Positions 25,960 through 36,829 of a DNA stretch of 64,000 nucleotides are shown one piece after another. Source of the stretch: Acestrorhynchus altus (Eukaryota; Chordata; Actinopteri; Characiformes; Acestrorhynchidae); assembly GCA_034509495.1 (NCBI GenBank), contig CM067511.1, positions 28,552,990 through 28,616,989 of the forward strand. Direction: 5' to 3'. Numbering within the stretch: position 1 is the stretch's first letter; every line of letters starts with the position of its first letter. The notes beneath the pieces were generated by a model. The model worked only from the letters and a program-made list of their open reading frames with translations, did no database searches and had not been told where the DNA came from. The position numbers and the translations under genes were made by a program.

Positions 25960-26055
25960 GCAATTACTTAAAGAGGACGAGTCCTTGAATCCACCAGCAA
26001 GGAACCAGATCCCTGTGAAGCTATTTTGTGACAAAGATTTTGCTGTAAAAAGGGC

Positions 26056-26132
<77 letters not shown>
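25960..26132 (+). repeat. Retroposon-like 3' end with (TTGA)n tail
   Basis: The phrase gctattttgtgacaaagatt followed by tgctgtaaaaagggctttga resembles the 3' ends of fish L2-type LINEs and the SINEs that borrow them, which end in short tandem tails. About 19 TTGA units follow (26056-26132). The body of the element was not recognised. Confidence 0.5.
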
Positions 26133-26133
<1 letters not shown>

Positions 26134-26220
26134 CTCTAGATATATTATAAACTATGCATTAGATAAGATCAAGTTAGTATTAGTATAATTATTACAGTCA
26201 CTTTTAATCTGAAGCAAATT

Positions 26221-26221
<1 letters not shown>

Positions 26222-26307
<86 letters not shown>
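26222..26307. repeat. (GT)n microsatellite close to a splice acceptor
   Basis: About 43 GT units, ending 23 bp upstream of the exon at 26331. Confidence 0.98.
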
Positions 26308-26309
<2 letters not shown>

Positions 26310-26330
26310 ACCTTGTTTTTTGCTTCTCAG

Positions 26331-26484
26331 CTTGTGCCTGTAACCCTGCCGGCACATTTGGATTACCAAACGAGTGTGACCCTCACACAGGACGCTGTTT
26401 GTGTTTGAATCATGTAACTGGACGAGACTGCGGGCAGTGTGAAACCGGCTACTTTAATCTGCAGCCAGGTGTAGGCTGTGACTG
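26331..26484 (+). CDS. lamc3: lamc3 exon w4: LE module
   Basis: Acceptor tgcttctcag ends at 26330; donor ctg|gtaaat at 26485; 154 nt, phase 1 to phase 2. Encodes PCACNPAGTFGLPNECDPHT and CLNHVTGRDCGQCETGYFNL, a standard LE module. The split last codon becomes TGG (Trp) when joined to 27244, giving GCDWCNC, where gamma-1 has a basic or polar residue. The donor, gtaaat, is weaker than the consensus. Confidence 0.93.
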
Positions 26485-26699
26485 GTAAATTATGGGCAAC
26501 ACACAACTCCCTCTCTACATACACTGTCTACTGTTTCCATCTATTCTGTTTCTATTAAAAAATAGCAGACCAGAAAAACTCAAATTATTCTCATTCATCA
26601 CCAAAGACCACTGGCCAGTGTTACAGGAGGTCCAGGAATTGTAGCTCTGCCAATCTTTCCCCTCATTTGCATATGCTGTTAACAATTTATGAGAACATT

Positions 26700-27126
26700 T
26701 ACACTGCAGGTCAAAAGTTTTAGAACACCCTTTGGTACTGTACATACATTAGGCAGTGGCATGTTGTAAATCAAGAGACCTCCTTGTTTCTACACATACT
26801 GGTCATTTTTTTCAGCTTCACTGACCACACAGGAACCTTTTGTAGTTCTATAATTAGACTGCTATCCACTTGCTTCTCTGCATACCTTGTTACCCTTCTT
26901 TCACCTTGTTCTTCAATGTTCAGGACCCCACAGGACCACCCCAGAGCAGGTATTATTTGGGTGCTGGGTCATTCTTAGCAATGCAGTGACACTAACATGG
27001 TAGACAGTCACCATGATGTGATGTGATCTCTTAATTAGCAACGTGCCGTTGCATAATATATGTACACCACTGGTCAAAAGTTTCAGAACCCATGTTGGGT
27101 GTTCTAAAACTTTTGACCAGTAGTGT
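26700..27126. mobile_element. Foldback/MITE bounded by ggtcaaaagttttagaacac ends
   Basis: The left end (26707-26730) and right end (27097-27120) are near-perfect reverse complements built on ggtcaaaagttttagaacac. An extra internal copy at 27070-27092 makes the right end a short hairpin. Ends of this kind are common in fish Tc1/mariner-type MITEs. The interior 26770-26995 belongs to a second repeat family, so one element may have inserted into the other. Confidence 0.75.
26770..26995. repeat. Dispersed palindromic repeat family, copy 1
   Basis: Contains acctccttgtttctacac, accccacaggaccacccc, gggtgctgggtcattcttag and gcagtgacactaacatgg. These phrases recur at 27555-28130, 28490-28640 and 47575-47760. 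Confidence 0.7.
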
Positions 27127-27243
27127 AAGACATCAGTATATTTTAATAAATATTGCTTTAAATGAATCAAAATATGTATTTTTTTCATAATGAATTGACC
27201 ATGAAATGGCTTCTCCAGTTGGTTTCTTTTCTCTCATGTACAG

Positions 27244-27386
27244 GTGTAATTGTAACCCCATCGGCTCCACCTCACCAGCATGTCAGCCAATCACAGGCCA
27301 GTGTACATGTCGGACAGGTGTTGAGGGCAAGCAGTGTGATGTTTGTCGAAAAGGCTTCTTCAGCTTTTCATCCAGAGGCTGCAGAG
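27244..27386 (+). CDS. lamc3: lamc3 exon w5: LE module
   Basis: Acceptor ctcatgtacag ends at 27243; donor gag|gtacag at 27387; 143 nt, phase 2 to phase 1. Encodes CNCNPIGSTSPACQPITGQC, TCRTGVEGKQCDVCRKGFFS and the following FSSRGC. Cysteine spacing is that of a complete LE module. Confidence 0.94.
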
Positions 27387-27554
27387 GTACAGATAGCAAC
27401 TAAAACATCAGCAACATTACCATCACATCACAGATACAATCTTGCTATTAACATAACCAATTATAAAATTATTAGCTTTTGAATGTAGATATTATTGTAG
27501 GTTGTGATATTGTCAGTGTCCAACGAAAAACATGTATCTCTTCAAAAATGTCAA

Positions 27555-28130
27555 TTTTACAGGAGAAGGGAAAATGGTCCACCAAGACCCTCTCACTGGG
27601 AGATTCATTCTCATTCTTAGCACTGCAGTGACACTGACATGGGGTTGGTGTGTTAGTGTGTATTGCACTGGTATGAGTGGATCAGACACAGTCCACTCAT
27701 TGTCCGCTCTATAAGACACTTCTACCTAGTTGGTCAACGTTATAGGCATAAATGTAGTGACAGAAGCGAATCTGTTTCTGCAGTTTGTGTTGGTCGTCCT
27801 CTAGTTCTTCATCAGAGCTCACACGATGCTGCCCACAGGACGGTGTCGGCTGGGTTTTTGTAGCTGGTGGACTGTTCACAGTCCAGCAGTGACTCTGAGG
27901 AGTTTAAACACTCCAGCATCACTGCTATGTCTGGGCCACTCATACCAGTACAACACACACCACCATTGTGTCTTGGGAGACCATCAAGGAGCAGGGTAAA
28001 AAGAGGCTTGCAAAGTATGCAAAGAAACAAATGTCTGGAATTGTAGAACTAGAGTGCTTCGTTATGGTAAGAGGAGCTGAAATGGAGAGTGAATGTAGGA
28101 ACCAGTAGGTGGTCATAATGTCATGTTTGA
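27555..28130. repeat. Dispersed palindromic repeat family, copy 2 (fullest)
   Basis: The left arm includes agcactgcagtgacactgac, gtgttagtgtgtattgcact and ggtatgagtggatcagac. The right arm includes gggccactcataccagtac and aacacacaccaccat, the approximate reverse complement, separated by about 200 bp. Lies wholly in the intron between exons w5 and w6. No coding capacity; a non-autonomous foldback element is the likely nature. Confidence 0.75.
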
Positions 28131-28222
28131 TTTGATATGTAACTCTGATATGATAATTATAGGCAATATGTTGACTTCTTCCAATTAATTAAATGTCCCA
28201 AACTTCCCTCATAATCTATAGC

Positions 28223-28248
28223 TCTGTCTGTCTGTCTGTCTGTCTGTC
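28223..28248. repeat. (TCTG)n just upstream of a splice acceptor
   Basis: Six to seven TCTG units, 9 bp before the exon at 28258. They may form part of its pyrimidine tract. Confidence 0.9.
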
Positions 28249-28257
28249 AAAATGCAG

Positions 28258-28436
28258 CCTGTAACTGTGACCCTATGGGTTCGTCCTCCATGCAGTGCCA
28301 TGGCAATGGGACATGTCCTTGTCGCCAAGGCTTTGTGGGTTATAAGTGTGACAAATGTGAGCTGAACCACTACCTTAACCATGTGACCCACCAGTGTGAG
28401 GAGTGCCCAGTATGCTACAGTCTCATCAGAGACCAG
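28258..28436 (+). CDS. lamc3: lamc3 exon w6: last LE module and interchain CPVC
   Basis: Acceptor aaaatgcag ends at 28257; donor cag|gtacgt at 28437; 179 nt, phase 1 to phase 0. Encodes CNCDPMGSSSMQCHGNGTC, CRQGFVGYKCDKC and CEECPVCYSLIRDQ. The CPVC pair sits where laminin chains are disulfide-linked at the top of the coiled coil (CPAC in gamma-1). HGNGT gives a possible N-glycosylation site. Confidence 0.95.
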
Positions 28437-28489
28437 GTACGTGTCTTTGTGTGTCTGTTGGAGGTGGAAAGTTATCCACCCCCTCTATA

Positions 28490-28640
28490 CCATCCATCAA
28501 TCTCAAGGGACCAATACCATACCATTAAAGTGGTGGACTATTTTCAACACTGCAGTGACACCAATATGGTAGCAGCATGGTAGTGAAGGTTGCAGCAGGC
28601 ATGAATGTATCAGACACAACAGAATTGCTGGAATTCCTAA
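28490..28640. repeat. Dispersed palindromic repeat family, copy 3 (partial)
   Basis: Contains acactgcagtgacaccaata, atgaatgtatcagacacaac and ttcctaaacac, decayed equivalents of the phrases in copy 2. Confidence 0.55.
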
Positions 28641-29429
28641 ACACTATCACACTCAATGGTTAAATGCAGATTAAACCAAAAATCTAACATCTGCTCAGCG
28701 GTGAACCTATGGTGGTCCCTTCTCGTTGATGATGACGGCAAAAGGGGATCTGATCAATTGTGCACCAGTTTACCGTTATTGCAATGTTGAATAAATGTCA
28801 GGGTATCATAATTAATAAAGCAACTGCTGCATGCTCCAATGTGTTGAAAACACAACTGCATTTTCTGGGGTACAATTGCACTTTCAAGATTCATACATTT
28901 TTAAACATGTGATTCAAAGGCTAAAATGGTTGATACACCGCATATATTCAGTTATTAAATATGTATATATACAGTATAATAATGTATAATAAGCCAGTGT
29001 TAATCTGCACAGATAGAGTTATTGTTTTTATTTTACCATACCAGTATCTTGTCTATATTTTGCAGCTGTTTCATGCATACTAATTCCTTCATATACTGGG
29101 GCCAGGCAAACCCTATAGTACTCAAGGTCTTCATCATATTAATGTAATGCAAACCTTTTCATATTGTATGTATGTAAATCTATATGAAAGCCCTCTCTAA
29201 CCTAAATAATTAAATGACATAAAAAATAATGAAAAACACTAGAAACAGACACTTAAAATGTACAATGATACACACTTTTTCCATATTTCTCATCCTTAAT
29301 GAGGATTCTTAGAGAAAGAGTGTGTCAGAAAGAGGCCTAACCTGCAGATGGGAATAAACGGAGAACGTAAATCTGCGTGTAGATCCACAAAGGAATTGTC
29401 CTCCATATTTTACCCATGCATGCATTGAA

Positions 29430-29685
29430 ACACACACATACACACTAGTGAATTCGCACACTTGTGAGCAGTGACCTGCTCACACGTGCCTGGAGTAGTG
29501 CGCAGCCCTATCCATGGTGTCCAGGGAGCAGAAAAATTCCTTGTTCAAGGGCACTCAGTCATGTCCTGCCAGTTCAGGGAATTGAATCAAAAACCTTCCA
29601 GTCACAAGGCTGCTTTCCTAAGCACCGGGCCATGGTTGTACCAACACTAATGAAAGGAAGGGACACAAAGTAATAATTGTCCAAA
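29430..29685 (-). mobile_element. tRNA-derived SINE-like copy, minus strand
   Basis: On the minus strand, ggcccggtgcttaggaaagc, a B-box-like ggttttgattcaattccc, tgcccttgaacaaggaattt and the cactactccaggcacgtgtg block occur in SINE order. Same body as the copy at 5330-5575. Confidence 0.7.
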
Positions 29686-31195
29686 ATATTTCAGCTGCAG
29701 ATCATTAACTAAAGTTGTTGAAGCTTAGCTTCAAACAAATATATTGTTTGTTAAACTGAGATGCAGTAAACTGAGTTTTGTGACTAGAATCTGCTCTGTA
29801 CTCATTTACTTTACCATTTTAAGCTGACCTTCATTTCCATTTGCTGTCTGTTAACCTTCAAAGTAGGTGAGAAATTGAGCAATAGGCCAGGTGGCTGAAG
29901 GTACAAGGTAAATGTTTCTAATAAAGTGGCACCAGACATATTGTGCACACCTCCACAATTCCCCTTCCACTGTATCAATGACATCCAATATCCCTAACCA
30001 TTAGCTGTGCCTATTTAGCACTTATCTGTGCCTTCTATTGCTGCACTTCAGTGCTCCTCTCATTTAGCCAGTGTTGAGGCATGCTATTCAGATGCCCCAC
30101 TATCACCCACTGCCAAGAGTGCTTTCCAGCCAAGCTGGTCTTTGTCTCCCAACAATAGAGAATTACTGAGGCATGTAGCTTCATTTCCCCATTGAGAGAG
30201 GAGCGAGTGCGCCGAGGTGGCTCTTGTTTGTGAAACAGCAATGTGTGCACAATACTAGCGAAACAGATGCCACCCACACTTGCACTGAAAATGCAAATAC
30301 ATGCTCCCCGATCACACCGCTTTAGACTGGATGGCTGTTAACTAGAGAATGGAAGTGCTGTGAACCTCTCAAGGGCGAAAGCAGAATGGCAGTAAGACTG
30401 CCAGGGTGAGAATGAGAATGAGTCAGTTTTGAGTTTGCAAATGAAGTCTTTAATTGCTCGTGGTTATCATAAGAAATGCAGAGGGCTCATAAAGGAAGTA
30501 TTTAAAGTAGAATTTGGAGTAATTGACCTGAGATTATGGCTTTGCACGTGCAGGTAAATTGGGGTCTTTAATATGCAGTAGGCAATTATATAAACATTAT
30601 GTGAATATGACACTATATTCATCAGTACACAGCTCAGCGATTGCAGGTTTATTAGTCATACAATAAATAATTCTAGGTCTATTACTGTGAGCCTATGGAG
30701 ATATCGCTTCTTAAACCTGGTGCCGTTTTGGTTTGCGATAGAAATTAGTGCCATACTTTAACATGAATTGCTTTTTCTACCATGCATTTGTAAGTTAAAA
30801 GGATATTGTGTTAAGAAAAGTTGAAGGTAGATGAAAAAGAAGACCATTCCTTTTCCATCTTTTATTCCATCAATATGCATTTTTATAGTAGTAGTGTGTT
30901 CAGGCACTAGAACCTGTCAACATAGAATTTCAATTTAAAAAAATTATACTACATACTACAAATAACCACATAAGATATGGGTTTGCTCTCAGTTAAGGTC
31001 ATTGGGCCTTATTCACCAATATCTTCTTAAGGGTTTCCTTAAATTTACTGTTGAGAAAAGTCCTAACAAATCAAATCCATGATGTGCATGAAGAGCTGCA
31101 CGTTACATTATGCTGCATCCCAGTCCTGCTTTTATGCCCATGGTTAATATGCTGCTCATGTTTGTTTTCCTTTGGAGCTTGTTTGAGGGTTTAAG

Positions 31196-31500
31196 GAGAT
31201 CTAACCAGCTCTTCATCTCTTGGGCTCCCTCACTCAGAGGTTTATCTGTGTCATCTCAACGTTTGTCTCATTGGATGGTATAAGCTGTTAATTTAGCTTC
31301 TACTACCATGAATATACAACCCCCTAAAGGCCTCAGAGCTCAGTCTACTAGAGGAATTGCTGCTTCCTGGGCTCTTTTTAAATGGATATCAGTAGGAGAT
31401 GTTTGTGTGGCTGTCAGCAATCCTTTGCTGCACACATTTGTCAGATTTTACCGGTTTGATGTTACGGAGCCTTCCTCGGCAAATTCTGTTCTCAGCGTAG
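31196..31500 (+). pseudogene. DIRS-type tyrosine recombinase C-terminus, decayed
   Basis: The frame from 31196 reads NQLFISWAPSLRG, then SQRLSHWMV, an in-frame TAA at about 31280, and then PPKGLRAQSTRGIAASWALF and DVCVAV...FVRFYRFDV. This is the end of the tyrosine recombinase of fish DIRS1-like retrotransposons. The usual His in the HSTR box is Gln here (QSTR); the Arg and the Tyr of the RFYR box remain. The stop codon and truncation show that it is dead. Nothing N-terminal (reverse transcriptase, RNase H) was recognised upstream. Confidence 0.8.
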
Positions 31501-32030
31501 GTTTCTCTTATTGTCTCTCATGTAGTATATTCTCCTACTGGGATGAGCTGGGCCTAGGACATATCTCTATTGCACCCCCCCCTTCCCTCATCCTTTCTAT
31601 TCTATTTCAGACAGTCTTTTATTATGTTCCTGTTACTCTGACCATATCTCTTCTGTCCTGGTTTCTTTTGCACCTGTTTGGAAAGCAGGCAGTATAGAAG
31701 TTGGCTACACCTTTTCCATAGTGACATACCAAACGATTGATGAAAGAGAATGCAAGGTTATTGCCGTAACCCTCGTTCTCTGAATCAGGAGTGAGGCATC
31801 ACACCACACTCCTCTCCTTGCAGTTCATTGGGCAAGTGCATGCTCATGAAGGGGAGGTTCAACAGCAGCACTTATGTATTTAGTGTGGTGGGTGCTCCCT
31901 CATCACTGCTGTAATTGGTCTGTCAGTTGCCACACATGGTGCCACTGACACGTCCATGGTAGATCACACGGGGGGTGTTTCCCATAATGAGATGTCTCAG
32001 AAAACTAGGGTTACACATATAACCTAGTGT
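31501..32030 (+). mobile_element. 3' flank of the DIRS-type relic
   Basis: After the recombinase comes a region with attgccgtaaccctcgttct, ctgaatcaggagtgaggcat and, at the end, agggttacacatataaccta. Such self-complementary 'gaacgagggttac / gtaaccctcgttc' sequence is typical of DIRS termini in fish. The end at about 32030 is approximate. Confidence 0.6.
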
Positions 32031-32303
32031 TTTATCACAGAGAAATTGCTGAACATGACCATGACCATTAATCCATATCAGTCATTCATATTGAAATGTT
32101 AAGCACAAAAGCATAAGAGTTTGATATAATAGAGAAAGGACTGTATGTTACTCTAGAGTAATGGCCACCCTGATCCATATTTACAGGTAGTTGAAGGATG
32201 CATTTATTACCCAAAGTGCCATAAAAACTTTTTAGCATATTTAAACATTTCACCATTTGATCTTCAAATCAAACTGAGCAAAAAATAGATCAACATTTAT
32301 TAG

Positions 32304-32476
32304 TACCGTATTTTCCAGACTATAAACCGGACCGGAATATAAGCCGCACCCGCAAAGTTAAAAAAACAAACAAAAGGAAAATAACATATAAAAGAAGAAA
32401 AATCTGCACCACATTATAAGCCGCATGGTTTAAATCATGGAAAAAAGTAGCGGCTTATAGTCCAGAAAATACGGTA
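32304..32476. mobile_element. 173-bp TA-flanked MITE with 22-bp inverted ends
   Basis: The left end taccgtattttccagactat and the right end atagtccagaaaatacggta are inverted repeats with two mismatches over 22 bp, and TA dinucleotides sit at both tips (32304-32305, 32475-32476). Internal ataagccgcac/ataagccgcat motifs extend the foldback. No reading frame. TA ends suggest a Tc1/mariner-type insertion, but the superfamily is not certain. Confidence 0.85.
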
Positions 32477-33574
32477 CTTAAAATGCATGTTATTAGATAC
32501 AGGTGCAGCACTACTACTACAGATTATTATAATATTGTTAGAGAGGAATTTGCAGGAATCTGTCTTATTTATCTTGCAACATAAAGTCTCATAAAATGAT
32601 AAAACCATAAAATATCCTAAAATATCACAGCACCTAAAAAGAGCCCTTATAGAGACATAATGAATCTGATTTTCCACTAATAATACACTTCCACATTTCG
32701 CAGGCAATTATCAGCCTGCAAGTTAACTAAAAGAAGTCAACATCTGCATCTTTACCCCTCAACATGATTATCTCCAAAGAAGGTTTTCCATGCCTGGCTA
32801 CTATCATCAGACCATGGGGAGTATTAAAATAGTAAAACAATACATGAGTTTTTAACAGCACCTATATGAATTATGAAGGTTTTGTAAATAAAAAATCTTA
32901 AGTTTGGAGAGGGAGACTAGTGAAGGATTAATGCTTGATGAAGCATTAACTGGGCTTACTTATTGATTTAAATATGAGCCCTGTAGTCATTTATATCCAT
33001 TATGCTATTATTATTATTAAACTCTGCATAATTTTGAATCAGGCTCATACAACATTATACAAGATCCTCTAAGATATACCGACCTCTGGATTCACTTCAT
33101 CATCTGCCATATGGTATAATAATGCTATTGTGGCATTCATTTCACAATCCACAGAGGAACGCATACACTGGGAGACCTCGTTATGCTAACAGCATTTATG
33201 TTCATTTGCATATATACTTTGCAGGCAGTGTGTGTGCCTCTGGCAGATCATCATCATTCTGCACTGTACCACGAATACAGTCAGTCATCTAAGATATCTT
33301 TAGAGTCCAGTTGTTTGCTTTAAATGTTTAGTTCATCATTAAGTCAAATATGTGGTGTTAAAATTCATGTTGCATCCGAACGGAGCATGCTTCTCCAGAC
33401 CAGGACTTCATCTCCATCTTGCCCGCTACACTGTACACTACACAAGCATGTCATGTAGGCATGTACAATACTGTGCAGTTTGAGGCTCATAAGTTAAAAG
33501 CCTTTATCTCCGCGTGTTTTGCTTGTGAAACCTCCAAATAAAATTCTAACAAATACACATAATTAATCATAAGT

Positions 33575-33900
33575 ACTAGTGTGTCTGAAAAAAATAGAAT
33601 ATTATTTGCTCATAATTTAATTCAAACAGTGTTATTTTCCTTACATTTAAAGTGATATATTTCAAGCTTTATTTTATTTACCTGTTGTTTGACTAGTCAT
33701 TTAGTCAAACTTGAAATTAAATATATGTACTTATAATCTGAGATTCTGTATTTCTGATTTTCATGAGCTATAAGCCATGCAGGTCAAGAGTAAAACTAAA
33801 GGTACAAAATGTCACTTTCCATATAATGAAAATATAAAACCTTTTGTATGAAAACTAGATTTATTTCTTTTTTGACATGCACTAACACAGTAAATATAAC
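33575..33900. mobile_element. Tc1-like non-coding relic
   Basis: gtgtctgaaaaaaatagaat, gatatatttcaagcttt and catgagctataagccatgc are familiar phrases of the non-coding ends of a fish Tc1-like element. No transposase remains. Confidence 0.5.
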
Positions 33901-34919
33901 AAGACTGTTCTACTTCAAAATGAGAAAAGGTGTGATTCCAAAATGTTCCTGGATGCCAATATTTTGCATATGAATTTGGACAATTTCCTCACCAGCCTAC
34001 CCGGGGATGTGAGGAATACCACCTGGGCATAACAGCTTAGGCTGTGGGAGAAATGTTTTTCTTGTATCCTCCACCAGATCTTTACTTTAGCTTTATTGTA
34101 GAGTGCAGATGACCCCCTTGAAACAGTTTAAAATGAAATTGTTCATAGATACTTACTGCCAGCTATGCAGCTATTACCCTGCATATGATTTGGGACTGTC
34201 CTACCATTAAAAGCGTCTGTTCAGCTATTGCTCCTGTGAGGCCCATTCAGCTCACAGCTGCCACTACGCTGCCACTATGCCACTATATCAGCACACTATG
34301 CCACTGTTGCTGCAGGTATCCAGATGAAGCCCACGTACCATTTACATAAGGCCACACAAAGGCATTTTCACTTGGGAATTCTCCTCGGGAACTGAGCTTA
34401 TGGCACACCAGAACTTCTGATCTATGCAGTTATGCATTTTATAAGCCCTAAAGGTGAGAAAGGCTGCAGGGTATGACAGCAGGGCTGTGTGGATTTTTCT
34501 GTCATCCATGATTACGTTTCATTTACAGTGTAGTTCCACTGCACTTCCCGAGCAGGATCAGAGCAGGGAGAAAGTGATTTGCCTTTTCAGTTGACTTTTC
34601 TCAGGCATCTTCCCGATACGTCCAGGTACAGCCGACCAGCCTATTTCTATGAACTACACTGAGTATAAAAGTGGCTCTTCTTGTTAAGCACTTGAATTAG
34701 GAATTTGTATGCTATGTAACTCTCTCTCCAGTAGAGATTTCAGGAGTCGTGTCGCTCTGTATATAAACCCACAGGCTGAAACCCGCAGGCCTGGAGGCTG
34801 TGTTGAGTAACATCAGGGATTTTAATAAAGCTAACCTGAAAAAAATGCTCCCAAGTGCTTTCAACATATTATTGTACTCGAAAAAAACACACAAATTGAA
34901 CCACTGCTACACCACCTTC

Positions 34920-35530
34920 ATAGAAAGCCCTCCTCCATCCTGCTCATGCCCACCAACGGCTGCTGGATCCTAAACTTCCTAATGGGCCATTGGCAGGTGG
35001 TAAGAATGGGCAGAAGCACATTCTCCTTACTGAACCTCAAAACCTGAGCCCATCATGTCTGTGTGCTCAGCCCACTCCTGTACAGAGTGGAGGTCAGCCT
35101 CCTGACACACTGGTGCCAGGACAACAACCTCCCTCTAAATGTCAGCAAGAGCAAGAGCTGAAAGTGTACTTTAGGCAGCAGAAGAGAGAGCACACCCCTG
35201 TCTCCATCAGTGGGTTCATTGAGAAGTTAATTGATGTTTACATCTCTGAAGAGCTTACATGGTCAGAACACTCCACATGGCGGTGAAGAAGGCACAACAG
35301 AGCGTCTTCTACCTCACAATGGTGAAGAGGTTTGGTTTGAATGAAGATGTTGTACACCTGCACGGTGGAGAGCATCCAGACAACAGCTGCTGTCTGAGGA
35401 AGACCAGAAGAATTATAAGGAACTACCCAAGCCACTGCCTGTTCTCAAGGCTACCCAGCATGAAGAAGCATGAAGACCTCATGAAGACCTCAACTTCTTC
35501 CCCCAGGCCACCAAGTTGCTAAACAGTCAG
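34920..35530 (+). pseudogene. Non-LTR retrotransposon (LINE) 3' fragment
   Basis: On the + strand, ccaggacaacaacctccctc with aatgtcagcaagagcaa, then gaagaaggcacaacagagcg, ggtggagagcatcc and cttcttcccccaggccacca with agttgctaaacag are the post-reverse-transcriptase region of a LINE of L2/CR1/Rex type. Frameshifts and stops abound. Confidence 0.65.
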
Positions 35531-35599
35531 TAGTGTTCCAGTCCACAGTCAGTCACAACTTAGCTCATGTGTGTTGGAGGAACTTACACTTTCTTACAC

Positions 35600-35860
35600 T
35601 AAACCTGAGCCTAAGTTCACCTGGACAGGGTGCCAGTCTACCACAGGGACACACATACGCACACACACACCTAGGGGGCAATTAAGCATGGTCCATTCAC
35701 CTACCACATGCCTTTTTGGGAGGTGGAAGGAAACCCAAACAGACACGGAGAATGCACCAAACTCCTGGATCAAACCCAGAAATCCGGCTCCTGGAGCTCC
35801 ATCCTGTCAATCTCTTTGTAATGTGATGTGAAAATAAACTTGATTTGATTTGATTTGGTA
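35600..35860 (-). mobile_element. tRNA-derived SINE-like copy, minus strand
   Basis: On the + strand, gacagggtgccagtctacca, cacctaccacatgccttttt and ctcctggatcaaacccag are the reverse complement of the SINE order seen at 4381-4590. It ends in a short (TTGAT)n tract near 35838-35857. Confidence 0.65.
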
Positions 35861-36829
35861 CTTGGGAGATGGATCCTTGAACGATCCTCTTTCAGATGGA
35901 TCCTTGAATGAGAAAGGTTCCACATACACTGTATGGACAAGCAATAGGACACCTGCTCATTCACTGGGTATTAAAATGCTTACCACGGCAAAGTAACAAC
36001 AAACACTCATTATCTGTCTTTGCCTCAATTATGGGCCTTTCAGCTTTGGACACTTCAGGTGAGGAAAAATGACCAGTTTGGCCATTTTTATTCTACATGA
36101 ATGCTTGCAAACACTCAAAGCACTCCTTTTCTCCTCGCCCACTTACACGGCCTCTCTTGTCTGAGCTGGCATGATGCATTCCGCTAATTCACCGCTGCCT
36201 TGCACTGTGTTTCTAATTGCTAAGTCATTTTGAATGTGCATACGCGGGAAGGAAAGGTTGCATCTTAACTAGCATAATGATAGCCCACGGTTCAGCTGGG
36301 TCCAGGTTAATAAGGTGTGATAAATGTTGTAATGATCGACAATTTGTCAGGACCATAGCACTATAGCACCACTGCATGTGAATGAGCTTTGAAGGTCTTT
36401 GCATCGGCTCACAGTTCTCTCTTCTCATTAAAATAAATAAATAAATAAATGATTGTGACAGAACGTTATCAGATATATTTTACAGGGTTTTTTTTAAAGG
36501 TTGATTATTTGCATTTTTGGATTCAGGCCTAAGCTTTAAAGGTGCTGTAGTAGAGTAGTTGTGTTGTGTTGATATGTATTAAACTGCATTTCTGTCATGA
36601 ATTTGTGTTGGCATGATATCTAAAATGGATGTTTTGCTTTCTACACTAAGACGATAAGAGCACACTTAACTTTTCATCAGATATTATTTCTTTAAATTTT
36701 AATAAAAATTTCCCCTCCTCTACTTACAAACACATTGATGTATACACTTCTGATAGAATGGCTCCATCTCCTACAGTGAGCCGCAAGAAACAATTCAACA
36801 AAATATAAGACAAGGAATATGTATGCTGT

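Larger units (their letters stand above)
25177..26330. other. lamc3 intron with SINE/LINE-type tail and two microsatellites
   Basis: AT-rich to about 25950, then a retroposon-like 3' end, a (TTGA)n array and a (GT)n array ending 23 bp before the next exon. No further exon seen. Confidence 0.8.
26485..27243. other. lamc3 intron with nested palindromic repeats
   Basis: Most of this 759-bp intron is occupied by a foldback element (26700-27126) that itself contains part of the gtgttagtgtg-type repeat. The rest is unremarkable. Confidence 0.8.

Noticed and set aside
29560..29650. Possible tRNA gene on the minus strand
   Set aside because: Has a B-box-like element but the cloverleaf is broken and it continues into a SINE body; the same holds at 4433 and 44100.
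31308..31697. 129-residue open frame as an independent gene
   Set aside because: It is the decayed end of a DIRS-type recombinase followed by non-coding flank; an in-frame stop lies just upstream.
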